Assembly (NCBI GenBank): GCA_964371075.1
Contig: CAYJKN010000005.1
Span: forward strand, 248,001 to 312,000
From: UTCHB3 sp964371075
GTDB lineage: Bacteria; Bacteroidota; Ignavibacteria; Ignavibacteriales; Ignavibacteriaceae
DNA: 64,000 bases
Reading direction: 5' to 3'
The notes under the pieces were generated by a model. It had not been told where the DNA came from. It searched no databases and was given only the letters and a program-made list of their open reading frames with translations. The position numbers were made by a program, and so were the translations under genes. The first letter of the stretch is position 1, and every line of letters begins with the position of its first letter. Of this stretch, positions 35,231 through 44,061 are shown piece by piece.

Positions 35231-35257
35231 ATCAGTTTTAGTGCTGTACTCTTCTAA
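35231..35257 (+). pseudogene. Beta-barrel gene 3'-end fragment
   Basis: Eight codons plus stop read ISFSAVLF*, identical in protein to the end of the gene at 10757-11458, while three of the codons differ only at the third base (gta/ctc/ttc versus gtt/ctt/ttt). The sequence upstream of it is unrelated. Confidence 0.85.
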
Positions 35258-35272
35258 TTAAAATTTCGTTAA

Positions 35273-35320
35273 GGCCACAAAGATTGTAAGCTAAACAACA
35301 GTTTTATGATCTTTGTGGTC
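35273..35320. terminator. Bidirectional hairpin terminator, right copy
   Basis: Stem arms 35273-35284 and 35309-35320 are identical to the left copy; only the loop differs. It would serve glgX on the minus strand. Confidence 0.7.
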
Positions 35321-35340
35321 TTCGAGTTTTAAATCTTATT

Positions 35341-37410
35341 TCACTTCATTTGTGCCAGAAGCATCACAAATGTTCTTGATGCCACACGATACTTCTCATC
35401 CTTAACAAATATCCCTGAATCCGTCTCATAAAAATCATTGGGAGACTCAAGCGAGGTATCTATCATCCTCTCCCATTGTGTTGCATTATTGTAATGAGGT
35501 AATTTAAATTCGAGTGGATCCCACAAACTGTTCATTATAAAATGATAATATTTGTTGAACCAAAAATCTTTTAATGTAAATGAAATAGTCCTCGATTTTG
35601 CACTAAAATCTGAACTGAATGGTTCAGTCCCGTGGAAATCAATAATGGAGGCTCCAAAGTTGCCCCCTAAAATCCAGGGTGTGGGAAGGGTGAAAATGGG
35701 GTTCGTTTTTGTGAAATGGATCAATTTTTTTGTAAAAAGATGGATGTCATGGTTGGTTTTTACCAGTGACCAGTCGAACCAGTTTATTTCACTGTCGTGG
35801 CAGTAGGCATTGTTATTACCCAACTGTGTCCTTCTAACCTCGTCACCCATCAACAGAAGAGGCATACCTTGTGAAATAAAAAGTGCCACAAGCAGATTTT
35901 TGATCTGTTTTACTCTTGTTTTTTCAATTAGAGGATCAGAACTTGGACCTTCAATCCCACAATTCCAGGAAAAATTGTCGTTGGCTCCATCCCGGTTCCC
36001 CTCTCTGTTCGACTCATTGTGTTTAATATTGTAGGAGACAAGATCATTTAGAGTAAATCCATCGTGACAGGTCACAAAATTTACAGCTCTTGAAGGATCT
36101 CTGAGAGGATCGATATAAACATCGGGACTTGCAGAAAGTCGTGATGCCATTGTCGCAACAACTTTTTCTTCCCCCCTGATGAATCTTCTTACATCATCTC
36201 TAAATTTTCCATTCCACTCAGCCCATTTGTAACCAATAAATGAACCAACCTGATATAAACCCCCGGCATCCCATGCTTCGGCGATAAGTTTTGTGCCGGC
36301 AAGAACGGGTTCCGACTCTATTTGCCACAAAACAGGGGGGTTCTGCAATGGTTTTCCATCATGATCACGGGCAAGAACAGAAGCAAGATCAAATCTGAAT
36401 CCATCCACATGCATTTCTGACACCCAATAGCGGAGGGAATCGATTATCATCCTTTTCACTACTGTATTGTTGGCGTTAAGTGTATTTCCACACCCGGTGT
36501 AGTTTGCATAACCATAAGGGTTATTTTCATCAAGAATGTAATATTCCACATTTTCAAACCCCCTGAATGAGAGACAGGGACCAGTCTCATTCCCTTCTGC
36601 AGTATGGTTAAACACAACATCAAGAATTACTTCAATTCCTGCCTTGTGCAAAGCTTTTACCATGTCGCGGAATTCATTCACAGGTCCAAGAAGTGACTGA
36701 TCCGAGCTGTATGCCCTGTGAGGAGCAAAAAAGGCAATGGGGTTGTAACCCCAGTAATTCACAAGGGGTCGTTTTACGTCGTGAGCGTCAAACTGTTGAA
36801 CGGGAAGGAGTTCAACAGCAGTAATTCCGAGATCCAACAGATAGGGAATTTTTTCTGTTAATCCACGATAAGTGCCTCTGTAAAATTCATCCACACCGGA
36901 GTTTTTATTTGCAGTGAATCCTTTAACATGCAATTCGTAAATGTAGGTTCTTTTAGTGTCTATATTTAAGGGTTTGTCACCCTCCCAATCGTAATCGGTT
37001 GGGTCAACAACGATACTCCTCATTGAGCAATCAACATTACTTCCGGGTTTTCTGGCAGCTTCACGGTTGTAAACAGAATCACTAATCAGCAGTGAATAAG
37101 GATCGATTAACACCTTCTCAGGGTCATATTTTAACCCCTCATTGGGTTTAAATGGCCCATAAACTCTGTAGGCATAAATCTGTCCCGGTTTTACTCCTTC
37201 AACAAATGCATGCCAATAAAAATAGGTTCTATGATTAAGTATATCAAGCCTTATCACCTGCGAAGGCTGCGGGTCTTCAGCACCTTTAAAAAGGAGAAGT
37301 TCAACAGCGGTGGCATTCCTGGAATAAACACAGAAATTTACACCTGACCCATCGGGGACTACATGAGCCCCCAATGGATATGAATCACCTGAATATACTT
37401 TAAATGGCAT
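35341..37410 (-). CDS. glgX: Glycogen debranching enzyme GlgX / isoamylase-type GH13
   Basis: 689 residues. An N-terminal CBM48-like domain (SYPLGAHVVPDGSGVNFCVYS at the start) precedes the GH13 catalytic barrel: DVVFNHTAEGNETGP near 265 (region I), DGFRFDLASVLA near 338 with the nucleophile Asp (region II), LIAEAWDAGGLYQ near 374 with the acid/base Glu (region III) and FVTCHDGFTL near 448 (region IV). It hydrolyses alpha-1,6 branches of glycogen or limit dextrins in the cytoplasm; no signal peptide is seen. The last ~37 codons lie in the right island repeat. It is 1 bp downstream of the secreted amylase gene. Confidence 0.93.
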   Translation of the reverse strand: MPFKVYSGDSYPLGAHVVPDGSGVNFCVYSRNATAVELLLFKGAEDPQPSQVIRLDILNHRTYFYWHAFVEGVKPGQIYAYRVYGPFKPNEGLKYDPEKVLIDPYSLLISDSVYNREAARKPGSNVDCSMRSIVVDPTDYDWEGDKPLNIDTKRTYIYELHVKGFTANKNSGVDEFYRGTYRGLTEKIPYLLDLGITAVELLPVQQFDAHDVKRPLVNYWGYNPIAFFAPHRAYSSDQSLLGPVNEFRDMVKALHKAGIEVILDVVFNHTAEGNETGPCLSFRGFENVEYYILDENNPYGYANYTGCGNTLNANNTVVKRMIIDSLRYWVSEMHVDGFRFDLASVLARDHDGKPLQNPPVLWQIESEPVLAGTKLIAEAWDAGGLYQVGSFIGYKWAEWNGKFRDDVRRFIRGEEKVVATMASRLSASPDVYIDPLRDPSRAVNFVTCHDGFTLNDLVSYNIKHNESNREGNRDGANDNFSWNCGIEGPSSDPLIEKTRVKQIKNLLVALFISQGMPLLLMGDEVRRTQLGNNNAYCHDSEINWFDWSLVKTNHDIHLFTKKLIHFTKTNPIFTLPTPWILGGNFGASIIDFHGTEPFSSDFSAKSRTISFTLKDFWFNKYYHFIMNSLWDPLEFKLPHYNNATQWERMIDTSLESPNDFYETDSGIFVKDEKYRVASRTFVMLLAQMK

Positions 37411-37411
37411 C

Positions 37412-39808
37412 CTATTTATCCAGTATAAAAATTTCGTATCCTGAAGGAGCGATTTTCACTTTTATCCGGTTTTTCTCCAATATAATTCTCTCTTTGGTCA
37501 GAGGATTTTCTGCATACCCCACTTCATAATACTCTGGGATATCCACGGTAACCACTTCCTCTTTTTCCGATTTGTTGAGCAGCACAAGAATTCTTTCATT
37601 TGCATCAGACCTGATATATCCAAGCTGGTTGTGACTTGCGAGCACAGTAAGTACATCACCATATCTGAGAGCTGAGTGTTTTTTGCGGAGATTAATAAGT
37701 TTAGTAACTTCATCAAGAGTTTTCTGTTCGTTTCGGGTTAATTTATCCCCAAAATACATCATTCTTCTGTTGTCAGGGTCTGAGGCACCCGTCATTCCAA
37801 ACTCGGAGCCGTAATAAATAACAGGAAGCCCCGGAATTGTGAGCATATAAGCATAATAAAGTTTCAGTTTGTCAAAACTTGTGAGTTTGTCAACAGTTGG
37901 AGGATTTTCCCATCCGATTTCAGCGGCTTTTCCATCATTTATTGCAAGGTCACCATCAGCATAAGCCATATAACGAATTTTATCATGACTGTCCATGATA
38001 TTGCCCATAACATGCAGTGGTCCATAAACCTCAGCGGTTTTTTCCATCTCTGTTGCAATCAGTTCAAGGGAGGCATTTTTGTCGATAAATGCAACAATTG
38101 CCACATCAAAAAGATTAAAATTAAACTGTGCGTTTAACTGTCCATTGTTGACATAAGAACTGATCATTGCATAGTCGCCAAAGGTTTCACCAATCTGATA
38201 CACTTCAATATCGCGTTTTCCGGTGAAGTGTTTTTTGATCTTTGCAGTGAGTACACGCCAGAATTCGTTTGGCACATGTTTTACTGCATCATGTCTGAAT
38301 CCATCTGCCCCCGTTTGCTCAAGCCACCAGATTGCATTTTCAGTCATTGCTTTAAGAGCAGCTTTCGATTTTGTGAAATCGAATGAAGGGATGTATGGCT
38401 CAAACCATGTTGTAAGGCGATATTCGTCCCAGAGTCTAAGGTTTTTTCTGCCATCCGGGAGGTCCAGGGTACCAAACCATTCGGGATGTTTTTTCCACCA
38501 GGGATGTTCCTGATGAACATGATGTGATACAAAATCGAGGAGGATTTTAATCCCTTTTTTGTGGGCGGTATTAACAAGTTCTTTCATCTTTTTCATCGTA
38601 CCAAACTGCTCTTCAACTTTTGTATCGCTGATTGGCCAATAGCCATGGTAACCAGTGTACCACCGGTTTGGTGCAGGGAATTCTCTGTAAGCAGTGTTTG
38701 GATTGTCGTTAATTGGTGAAATCCAGATTGTATTAATTCCAAGTTTATCAAAATAACCATCATTTATCTTGTCGATAATTCCCTGGAAATCGCCACCGTT
38801 ATAGTTGGCAGGAGGGAAAACGGAATCTTGAACTACGGGTTTGTTGATCGATTTATCACCATCTTTAAATCTGTCGATCATAATCGAATAGATGATTCCA
38901 TCGTACCAGTTAAATTTACCACTCCCTGCGGGTTTGCCATCCTGAATAAAGATATACTGCCAGTTTGATTTTTGTCCGTTTTGAGTAACGGCAACCCTTA
39001 ACAGTTTATTTCCCTTCATTCCCCATCTTTCAAGATTCAGGGTGATTCTGTTGTTTTCCACCTTAATCTGATTTTCAGGGATGAGCTGGTTGTCGAGTAA
39101 AGCTGTAACATTTTCCTTCAGAATGAGTGCTGCTTGTCCCTGGTTTTCATAAAAGAAGTGGTAGAGCATGTAGGATTTGGTTTCTTTCACACCTGTATTA
39201 TGGAGGAAAACTTTGTTTTTGAATGGTTTTTCAATGATTATAACGGAATTGTAAGCTCCCATCCCATTTGGGACAGAATCTTTGTTTGCATAATCAACAA
39301 TCTCTTCGCCGTCACCATAAAATTTATATTCATATCTTCCCGGTTCAATTGGCACATCAATCTCGTAAGTACCATCGCCATTTTTATCGGTCATCGGAGT
39401 ATATTGCCTGCTCCAGCCATTAAACTGACCAATTACCGTAAGATATTTGTATGGTTTTGTAGGCTTAAATGTAAAGGTGTGGTACCTGACTTTCCCGACA
39501 ACCACAGGAATCTGATAGGTTGTTTTTCCATACTCAAAAGCAAGCAGGGTAATTCCTTCAAAATCATCTTTTGAGGTGAGTCTAAGCAAACTGTCCCGAT
39601 AGCCAAAGGCCACATCGAGATTTTTGTTTGGTAAAAATTTAATTTTATAGTCTGCGGCATAATAGAGATCAGATATCTTAAATTCAGCCGTTTGACCTGC
39701 AACAAGTCTAACAGGATGAATAATATCGATAATCTTTTGGGTATAAACATAACCACTCATCATGACCACAAAAACCAGTGCCAATGTCATATTTTTTATT
39801 ATTTTCAC
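37412..39808 (-). CDS. Secreted alpha-amylase/neopullulanase-like GH13 enzyme
   Basis: 799 residues from a GTG at 39806-39808, preceded by GGAGGA (39812-39817). A longer open frame to 39988 is rejected because it runs through intergenic repeat DNA. The signal peptide is VKIIKNMTLALVFVVMMSGY. A carbohydrate-binding module of AMPK/CBM48 type lies near 110-195 (VIGQFNGWSRQYTPM, YEYKFYGDG), then the barrel: YSIMIDRF, ILLDFVSHHVHQEHPWW (region I), ADGFRHDAVKHV (region II nucleophile), IGETFGDY (region III Glu), MDSHDKIRYMAY (region IV). It should degrade starch or glycogen outside the cytoplasm, feeding glgX downstream. Confidence 0.88.
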   Translation of the reverse strand: MKIIKNMTLALVFVVMMSGYVYTQKIIDIIHPVRLVAGQTAEFKISDLYYAADYKIKFLPNKNLDVAFGYRDSLLRLTSKDDFEGITLLAFEYGKTTYQIPVVVGKVRYHTFTFKPTKPYKYLTVIGQFNGWSRQYTPMTDKNGDGTYEIDVPIEPGRYEYKFYGDGEEIVDYANKDSVPNGMGAYNSVIIIEKPFKNKVFLHNTGVKETKSYMLYHFFYENQGQAALILKENVTALLDNQLIPENQIKVENNRITLNLERWGMKGNKLLRVAVTQNGQKSNWQYIFIQDGKPAGSGKFNWYDGIIYSIMIDRFKDGDKSINKPVVQDSVFPPANYNGGDFQGIIDKINDGYFDKLGINTIWISPINDNPNTAYREFPAPNRWYTGYHGYWPISDTKVEEQFGTMKKMKELVNTAHKKGIKILLDFVSHHVHQEHPWWKKHPEWFGTLDLPDGRKNLRLWDEYRLTTWFEPYIPSFDFTKSKAALKAMTENAIWWLEQTGADGFRHDAVKHVPNEFWRVLTAKIKKHFTGKRDIEVYQIGETFGDYAMISSYVNNGQLNAQFNFNLFDVAIVAFIDKNASLELIATEMEKTAEVYGPLHVMGNIMDSHDKIRYMAYADGDLAINDGKAAEIGWENPPTVDKLTSFDKLKLYYAYMLTIPGLPVIYYGSEFGMTGASDPDNRRMMYFGDKLTRNEQKTLDEVTKLINLRKKHSALRYGDVLTVLASHNQLGYIRSDANERILVLLNKSEKEEVVTVDIPEYYEVGYAENPLTKERIILEKNRIKVKIAPSGYEIFILDK

Positions 39809-40123
39809 GATTCCTCCGGAAAAAATAGATGTCGGGGAAAAAATTAATTTTGTCGATGTTAAAATACAGTAGAATGGTGAATTAAACGAAAAAGTAGCGG
39901 AGTAATAAACCACAGAGCACACAGAGGAGGTTATGAGTTGAACTGCAAAGGGCGCAAAGAACACAGAGAGAGGAATTAAAAAAAACATCCGTCAAATCTG
40001 TGTTACTATCCCCCTTTTTCGCCTTGCAGACGGCAATAGGGACGATTACCACTCCTCACTCTTACATCTAAAATCTGTGAACTTTTAAATATTACTGCAT
40101 TATTGGATTATTGGGTTACTGCA
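39809..40123. repeat. Spacer with dispersed repeats between amylase and ppk genes
   Basis: Contains ataaaccacagagcacacag, aactgcaaagggcgcaaaga, aacacagagagagg and catccgtcaaatctgtg (39905-40000), followed by a copy of the 'taatgcagtaatccaataat' family at 40088-40131. No gene is visible. Confidence 0.75.
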
Positions 40124-42151
40124 TTAAATCTGCTTTAGCAGATTAAGTATCTCCTCCTGCGAATTGTGAGGTTTGGTGGATTTTGATTTACGGTAGGGGT
40201 TGTTTTGGGATTTGTTGATGACACGGGATTTAAGATTGTCTTTCAACTGGGATTTCAGGATTTGCATAATGGTTGCCCGGGAAGTTGCATCTTCAACGGG
40301 GAAAACCACTTCTATTCGTCGGTAGATGTTTCTGCCCATGAGGTCGGCGGAACCAAGCCAGATACCTGCGTCACCACCATTGTGAAAATAAAACACCCTC
40401 GGATGTTCGAGGAATTTTCCAACGATACTAAAAACTTTAATGTTTTCACTTTGATCTTTAACTCCGGAGATAAGACAACAAATCGCCCTCACAATCAGGT
40501 AGATCTTTACTCCCGCATTTGATGCCTGATAGAGTTTTTCGATCACACTTTTCTCTTCAAGATTGTTCACCTTGATGATTATTATTCCCTTTTTGCCCTC
40601 ATTTGCAGCTTTTATTTCACGGTCGATGTTGCCATAAAACCATTCGATGAAGTTAACCGAAGGGACAATCAGTTTATTCAACTTCTGAATTGGAGCAAAA
40701 TTTAAGAGGTAATTAAAAACCTTCACCATGTCGGATGTGATGGCAGGATCGGAGGTAAAATATCCAAAATCGGTGTAGATTTTTGCTGTTTTTTCGTTAA
40801 AATTTCCGGTAGCCAAATAGCCAAAGTGTTCAACCCGGCCATCAACTACTCTCTCAACGAGACAAATTTTTGAGTGCACCTTTATTCCGGGGATGCTGTA
40901 GTGAACCACAACCCCGGCCTCTTTAAGTTCACCCGACACATCGATATTTGATTCTTCATCAAACCTGGCTTTTAACTCAACAAAAACAGTTACTTCCTTC
41001 CCGTTTTTGGAAGCATTACAAAGGGCTTCAACAATCTTCGAATTGGATGCCACCCGATAAAAAGTGATTTTAATACACCTGACAGCAGGATCACTCGCCG
41101 CCTGATTAAGGAAATCTGTCACAACTGAATAATCGTGATACGGGTAATAAAAAAGCCGGTTTTCACATTTCATCACCTTAAAGTAGTTGGTTATACCCGA
41201 TTTAATCTGTGACATCGGAGGTAATTCGAGAAGAGGGTAAAGGGGATTGGGGAAACCAAAAAAGTCACTGAAATTATGATATCTTCCACCTGGGATCATA
41301 TCTTCTTTTGCCAGACCAATACCTTTTTTGAGAATTTTTAAAGAGTATTTTGATAATCTTTTATCAAAAAGGAATCTTGAGGTTACTCCACTTTTCCTCT
41401 TTTTTAATCCTTTTTTGATCTTTTCCAAAAGGCTGCCCGAAAATTCGTCACCTATATCAAGCTCGGCATCCCGTGTGAGTTTAACCGAATAGACACCTCG
41501 AATTACAAATCCCTCAAACACAAGAGGAATCAAAACCCTGATTAAATCATCAAGGAAAATGTAACAATGTTTTCCATCTGCGACTGATATATTGATAAAT
41601 CTGCCAAATTTTTCAACGGGAATTTCAAATATGGAATAGGAAAGGGTTTGTTTTTCATCCCTCGAGACAAGCTCCACAAAATGGTAGAGAGTCTTGTTTT
41701 TCAGGAACAAATTAATTTTTCCCGGCTCAAATATGCTTGGGGTAATCTCAGGCAAAATCTCACCGCTTAATTCTGTTAGAATGTAGTCAATTTGGGCAGG
41801 GGAAAGATTATTCTCATCAAGAATAAAAATGTTGTTACGGTTTAGAGAGGGGATTATCTGTTTTCGGTAAATTTCACCAAATTCTTCCTGATATCTGTTC
41901 ACTCTCCTTTTGATTTTTAAGAGGAGTTCAGAAGTATCCATCCCCTGTTTCTTTTTCCCCAGGTCTTTCCGCATAACTGCACGAAGTGATCCAACCCGAA
42001 CCCGGAAAAATTCATCAAGATTTGAGGAGAAGATTGCAAGAAATTTTATTCGGTCATAAAGTGGAACGGAGAGGTCTTTTGCTTCCTGCAAAACCCGGTA
42101 ATTAAATGACAGCCAACTGAGTTCCCGATTAAAAAAAGTGAATCTCGACAT
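40124..42151 (-). CDS. ppk1: Polyphosphate kinase 1
   Basis: 675 residues, normal length. The N-domain begins FFNRELSWLSFNYRVLQEA, a PPK1 hallmark. The catalytic phospho-His segment is IPGIKVHSKICLVER near 425, followed by FGYLATGNFNEKTAKIYTDF. The second His domain shows NIYRRIEVVFPVED near the end, where many enzymes have 'RRVE'. It makes polyphosphate from ATP and can run in reverse. The gene overlaps the sixA-like stop/start by 1 bp, so both are probably made from the HD-PycTM / sixA / ppk1 transcript. Confidence 0.95.
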   Translation of the reverse strand: MSRFTFFNRELSWLSFNYRVLQEAKDLSVPLYDRIKFLAIFSSNLDEFFRVRVGSLRAVMRKDLGKKKQGMDTSELLLKIKRRVNRYQEEFGEIYRKQIIPSLNRNNIFILDENNLSPAQIDYILTELSGEILPEITPSIFEPGKINLFLKNKTLYHFVELVSRDEKQTLSYSIFEIPVEKFGRFINISVADGKHCYIFLDDLIRVLIPLVFEGFVIRGVYSVKLTRDAELDIGDEFSGSLLEKIKKGLKKRKSGVTSRFLFDKRLSKYSLKILKKGIGLAKEDMIPGGRYHNFSDFFGFPNPLYPLLELPPMSQIKSGITNYFKVMKCENRLFYYPYHDYSVVTDFLNQAASDPAVRCIKITFYRVASNSKIVEALCNASKNGKEVTVFVELKARFDEESNIDVSGELKEAGVVVHYSIPGIKVHSKICLVERVVDGRVEHFGYLATGNFNEKTAKIYTDFGYFTSDPAITSDMVKVFNYLLNFAPIQKLNKLIVPSVNFIEWFYGNIDREIKAANEGKKGIIIIKVNNLEEKSVIEKLYQASNAGVKIYLIVRAICCLISGVKDQSENIKVFSIVGKFLEHPRVFYFHNGGDAGIWLGSADLMGRNIYRRIEVVFPVEDATSRATIMQILKSQLKDNLKSRVINKSQNNPYRKSKSTKPHNSQEEILNLLKQI

Positions 42152-42648
42152 TAAAGCACTTCTTTTGGAACCAGGAATTTTTCAAGTAAACATTTCCCAC
42201 TGGCGAGTTTATTCCATTCACCCTCAAATTGAAGCTCCGCAACTCCACATGTGGGGATATTGGCAACATAATTGTTCCCACCCGTCAAGCGGTTAAGAAG
42301 TTCGGTAATTCCTGGGTTGTGAGCCACTATCATTACACTGTCATATTCAGGAGGTGTATCTTTTATGATTAAAAAAATCTCCTGAGCGGATGCCAGATAT
42401 AATTCCTTTTCAAATATCAGTCTGTCGGCTTTTATACCAAGTTGGGAAGTGACCAATTGCGCCGTGGTTTTGGTCCTCTCGGCGGTGCTTGAGATAACAA
42501 GTGCCGGGATCATTCTTTTTGATTTAAGGAGTTTCCCCATGGCAGGAGCGTTATTTAGTCCCCTTTTATTGAGGGGTCTGTCAAAATCCCGGATGGAGGG
42601 ATCAGCCCAATCAGATTTTGCGTGACGAAGAAGGTAAATTGTTTTCAT
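42151..42648 (-). CDS. sixA: SixA-type phosphohistidine phosphatase
   Basis: 165 residues of the histidine phosphatase superfamily. LLRHAKSDW at 6-14 gives the nucleophile His in the SixA-specific RHAKS context; SSTAERTKTTAQLV near 53 has the second Arg, and MIVAHNPGITELLNRL near 107 the second catalytic His. SixA proteins dephosphorylate phospho-His on signalling or PTS proteins. It lies between the HD-PycTM gene (12 bp upstream) and ppk1. Confidence 0.88.
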   Translation of the reverse strand: MKTIYLLRHAKSDWADPSIRDFDRPLNKRGLNNAPAMGKLLKSKRMIPALVISSTAERTKTTAQLVTSQLGIKADRLIFEKELYLASAQEIFLIIKDTPPEYDSVMIVAHNPGITELLNRLTGGNNYVANIPTCGVAELQFEGEWNKLASGKCLLEKFLVPKEVL

Positions 42649-42660
42649 AAAACCTGTTTA

Positions 42661-43938
42661 TTAAGCTAAAATAACAGCAGCGATAAAGGAGAGAACGGAT
42701 ATTAAAAGTCCAATCCCAAAAACATCGTAAGAATAACGGAGGAACTTATATTTCCTCTCAAGTACTACTCCGAGATAATAGACATCCCTGATCATACTTC
42801 CGTAGAGATATTCAGCATCCATCATCAGCCTTTCCATTCCAAAAGTGTAGTCATCAAGGCTCATATTGTAAAAATTACCAAAAAAGAGGAGGTTCCCCCT
42901 TCTGTTTTCGATGTCTTCTCTTGATACTACTCCTTTTGAGACATTGGGACGACTGCTCATTATGGCAAATCCAAGAGAGATCATACAAACCGACAGGATA
43001 ATTATTGTGGGTGCGGTCAAATGGGGGAAAGCAGCCAGCCTTCCAACCAAAGTACTGATAAGAATTGAAATAAGAATTGAATTAACCGAGATCATCATAT
43101 TCGCTTTTCTGTCAGCATTTGCACTCAAATCGATATGAACTCTTGTAAGATTTCTGAAGAGGGTTTCAACACCGCGATTGGTACTTTTTCCGGTCAGTTT
43201 GAGCTGTTTTTTAGCGGCTTCCCGTTCATTTTGTCCAAAACTTGAAAGAATTTTATCAGCCACTCCTGCAATTCCCTTCTCTTCGGGCAAATTTTGAATT
43301 GCCTCTGCGGCTTCAGTTAGCTTTTCGATCACTGTGGATTCATTTAATCCTTTCAGCTTTTGAATCTGTTTTTGCAGATTTTGGGCTTTTCTGGGACCAA
43401 ATTTTTCTCTGGCATATTGAGTGTAAAAATTGTGGTTAGTGAGGAATTCGATATTTCCTTTTGCCCACTCGGCATCAGAGATTTTTTTATTGTGAATCAG
43501 CTCCAGTTCCTCTCTCAGGAGATTGGACCTTGTTCTAAATCCCTTTTGCCCCAACTGGAGAAGATCAGCATCAGCCACGATGGCTTCGAGTTGATTTGCC
43601 GGGGTTGCCCCTTTTTTTGTAACAAGAATTAAGGCAAGAATTCGTCTGACCCGATCGGCATCAATACCTTCATTTGTAAAATACTCAGAAGCAATTTTAC
43701 AACTCTCCTCTTCATGACCCAAAACGGTTTTGGTAAATCCCGTGTCATGGAAAAGTGTTGCGAGTATCGCATTTTCTGCGTCCTCACCAATAACCCCACA
43801 ATTTTCACAAAGCATTCTGCAATTTGCAGTAACACTTAAAGTATGTGCGAGATCGTGATACCTGTAGATGGGATCAAGTTGATTTGTTAATAAATTTCTT
43901 ACAAACGCTTCAGCTTTAAAAAGTAAATTGTTATACAT
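42661..43938 (-). CDS. HD phosphohydrolase fused to a PycTM (Pycsar-effector-like) membrane domain
   Basis: 425 residues from ATG 43936-43938; the open frame 12 codons further upstream (to 43974) is repeat DNA reading HYWITAL and is rejected. N-terminal HD domain: H28, H32 (YHDLAHTL), H64-D65 (LFHDTG), H75, D123/D125 (VADADLL). C-terminal ~155 residues match the PycTM/DUF5706 domain: HIDLSANADRKANMMISVNS near 278, then two membrane helices, and a final pair near 375 and 405. PycTM domains are membrane-attacking effectors of cyclic-pyrimidine defence, but HD-PycTM fusions also occur without a cyclase, and none is seen here. It heads the sixA-ppk1 cluster. Confidence 0.82.
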   Translation of the reverse strand: MYNNLLFKAEAFVRNLLTNQLDPIYRYHDLAHTLSVTANCRMLCENCGVIGEDAENAILATLFHDTGFTKTVLGHEEESCKIASEYFTNEGIDADRVRRILALILVTKKGATPANQLEAIVADADLLQLGQKGFRTRSNLLREELELIHNKKISDAEWAKGNIEFLTNHNFYTQYAREKFGPRKAQNLQKQIQKLKGLNESTVIEKLTEAAEAIQNLPEEKGIAGVADKILSSFGQNEREAAKKQLKLTGKSTNRGVETLFRNLTRVHIDLSANADRKANMMISVNSILISILISTLVGRLAAFPHLTAPTIIILSVCMISLGFAIMSSRPNVSKGVVSREDIENRRGNLLFFGNFYNMSLDDYTFGMERLMMDAEYLYGSMIRDVYYLGVVLERKYKFLRYSYDVFGIGLLISVLSFIAAVILA

Positions 43939-43944
43939 GTCTAA

Positions 43945-44000
43945 TCCAGTTAATGCAGTAATCCAATAATGCAATAATCCAATAATTTGAATTACAATAA
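43945..44000. repeat. 'taatgcagtaatccaataatg' family repeat
   Basis: aatgcagtaatccaataatg followed by caataatccaataattt. Other copies: 40088-40131 (inverted), 54384-54434 and 58168-58216. All are immediately upstream of or downstream from genes. Confidence 0.75.
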
Positions 44001-44061
44001 TACGATTTTACGACAATTCAATGAACGAGAAAAGAAGTTAAGTTATCCACTCTAAGAGAGT

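Larger units (their letters stand above)
35231..35453 (+). repeat. Right direct repeat flanking the island (~223 bp)
   Basis: Partner of 11432-11653 in the same orientation. It begins within codons of the beta-barrel gene and ends inside glgX, which continues intact to 37410. Confidence 0.95.

Noticed and set aside
39809..39988. 60-residue N-terminal extension of the secreted amylase
   Set aside because: It translates repeat DNA (SSVCSVVYY); the GTG at 39808 has a strong Shine-Dalgarno and opens a signal peptide.
42661..43938. Complete Pycsar anti-phage system
   Set aside because: No uridylate/cytidylate cyclase lies next to it; the neighbours are sixA and ppk1.
43939..43974. Upstream start for the HD-PycTM gene (MHYWITAL)
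   Set aside because: The extra residues come from the ATCC repeat; the same letters occur upstream of the methyltransferase gene at 54364-54405.
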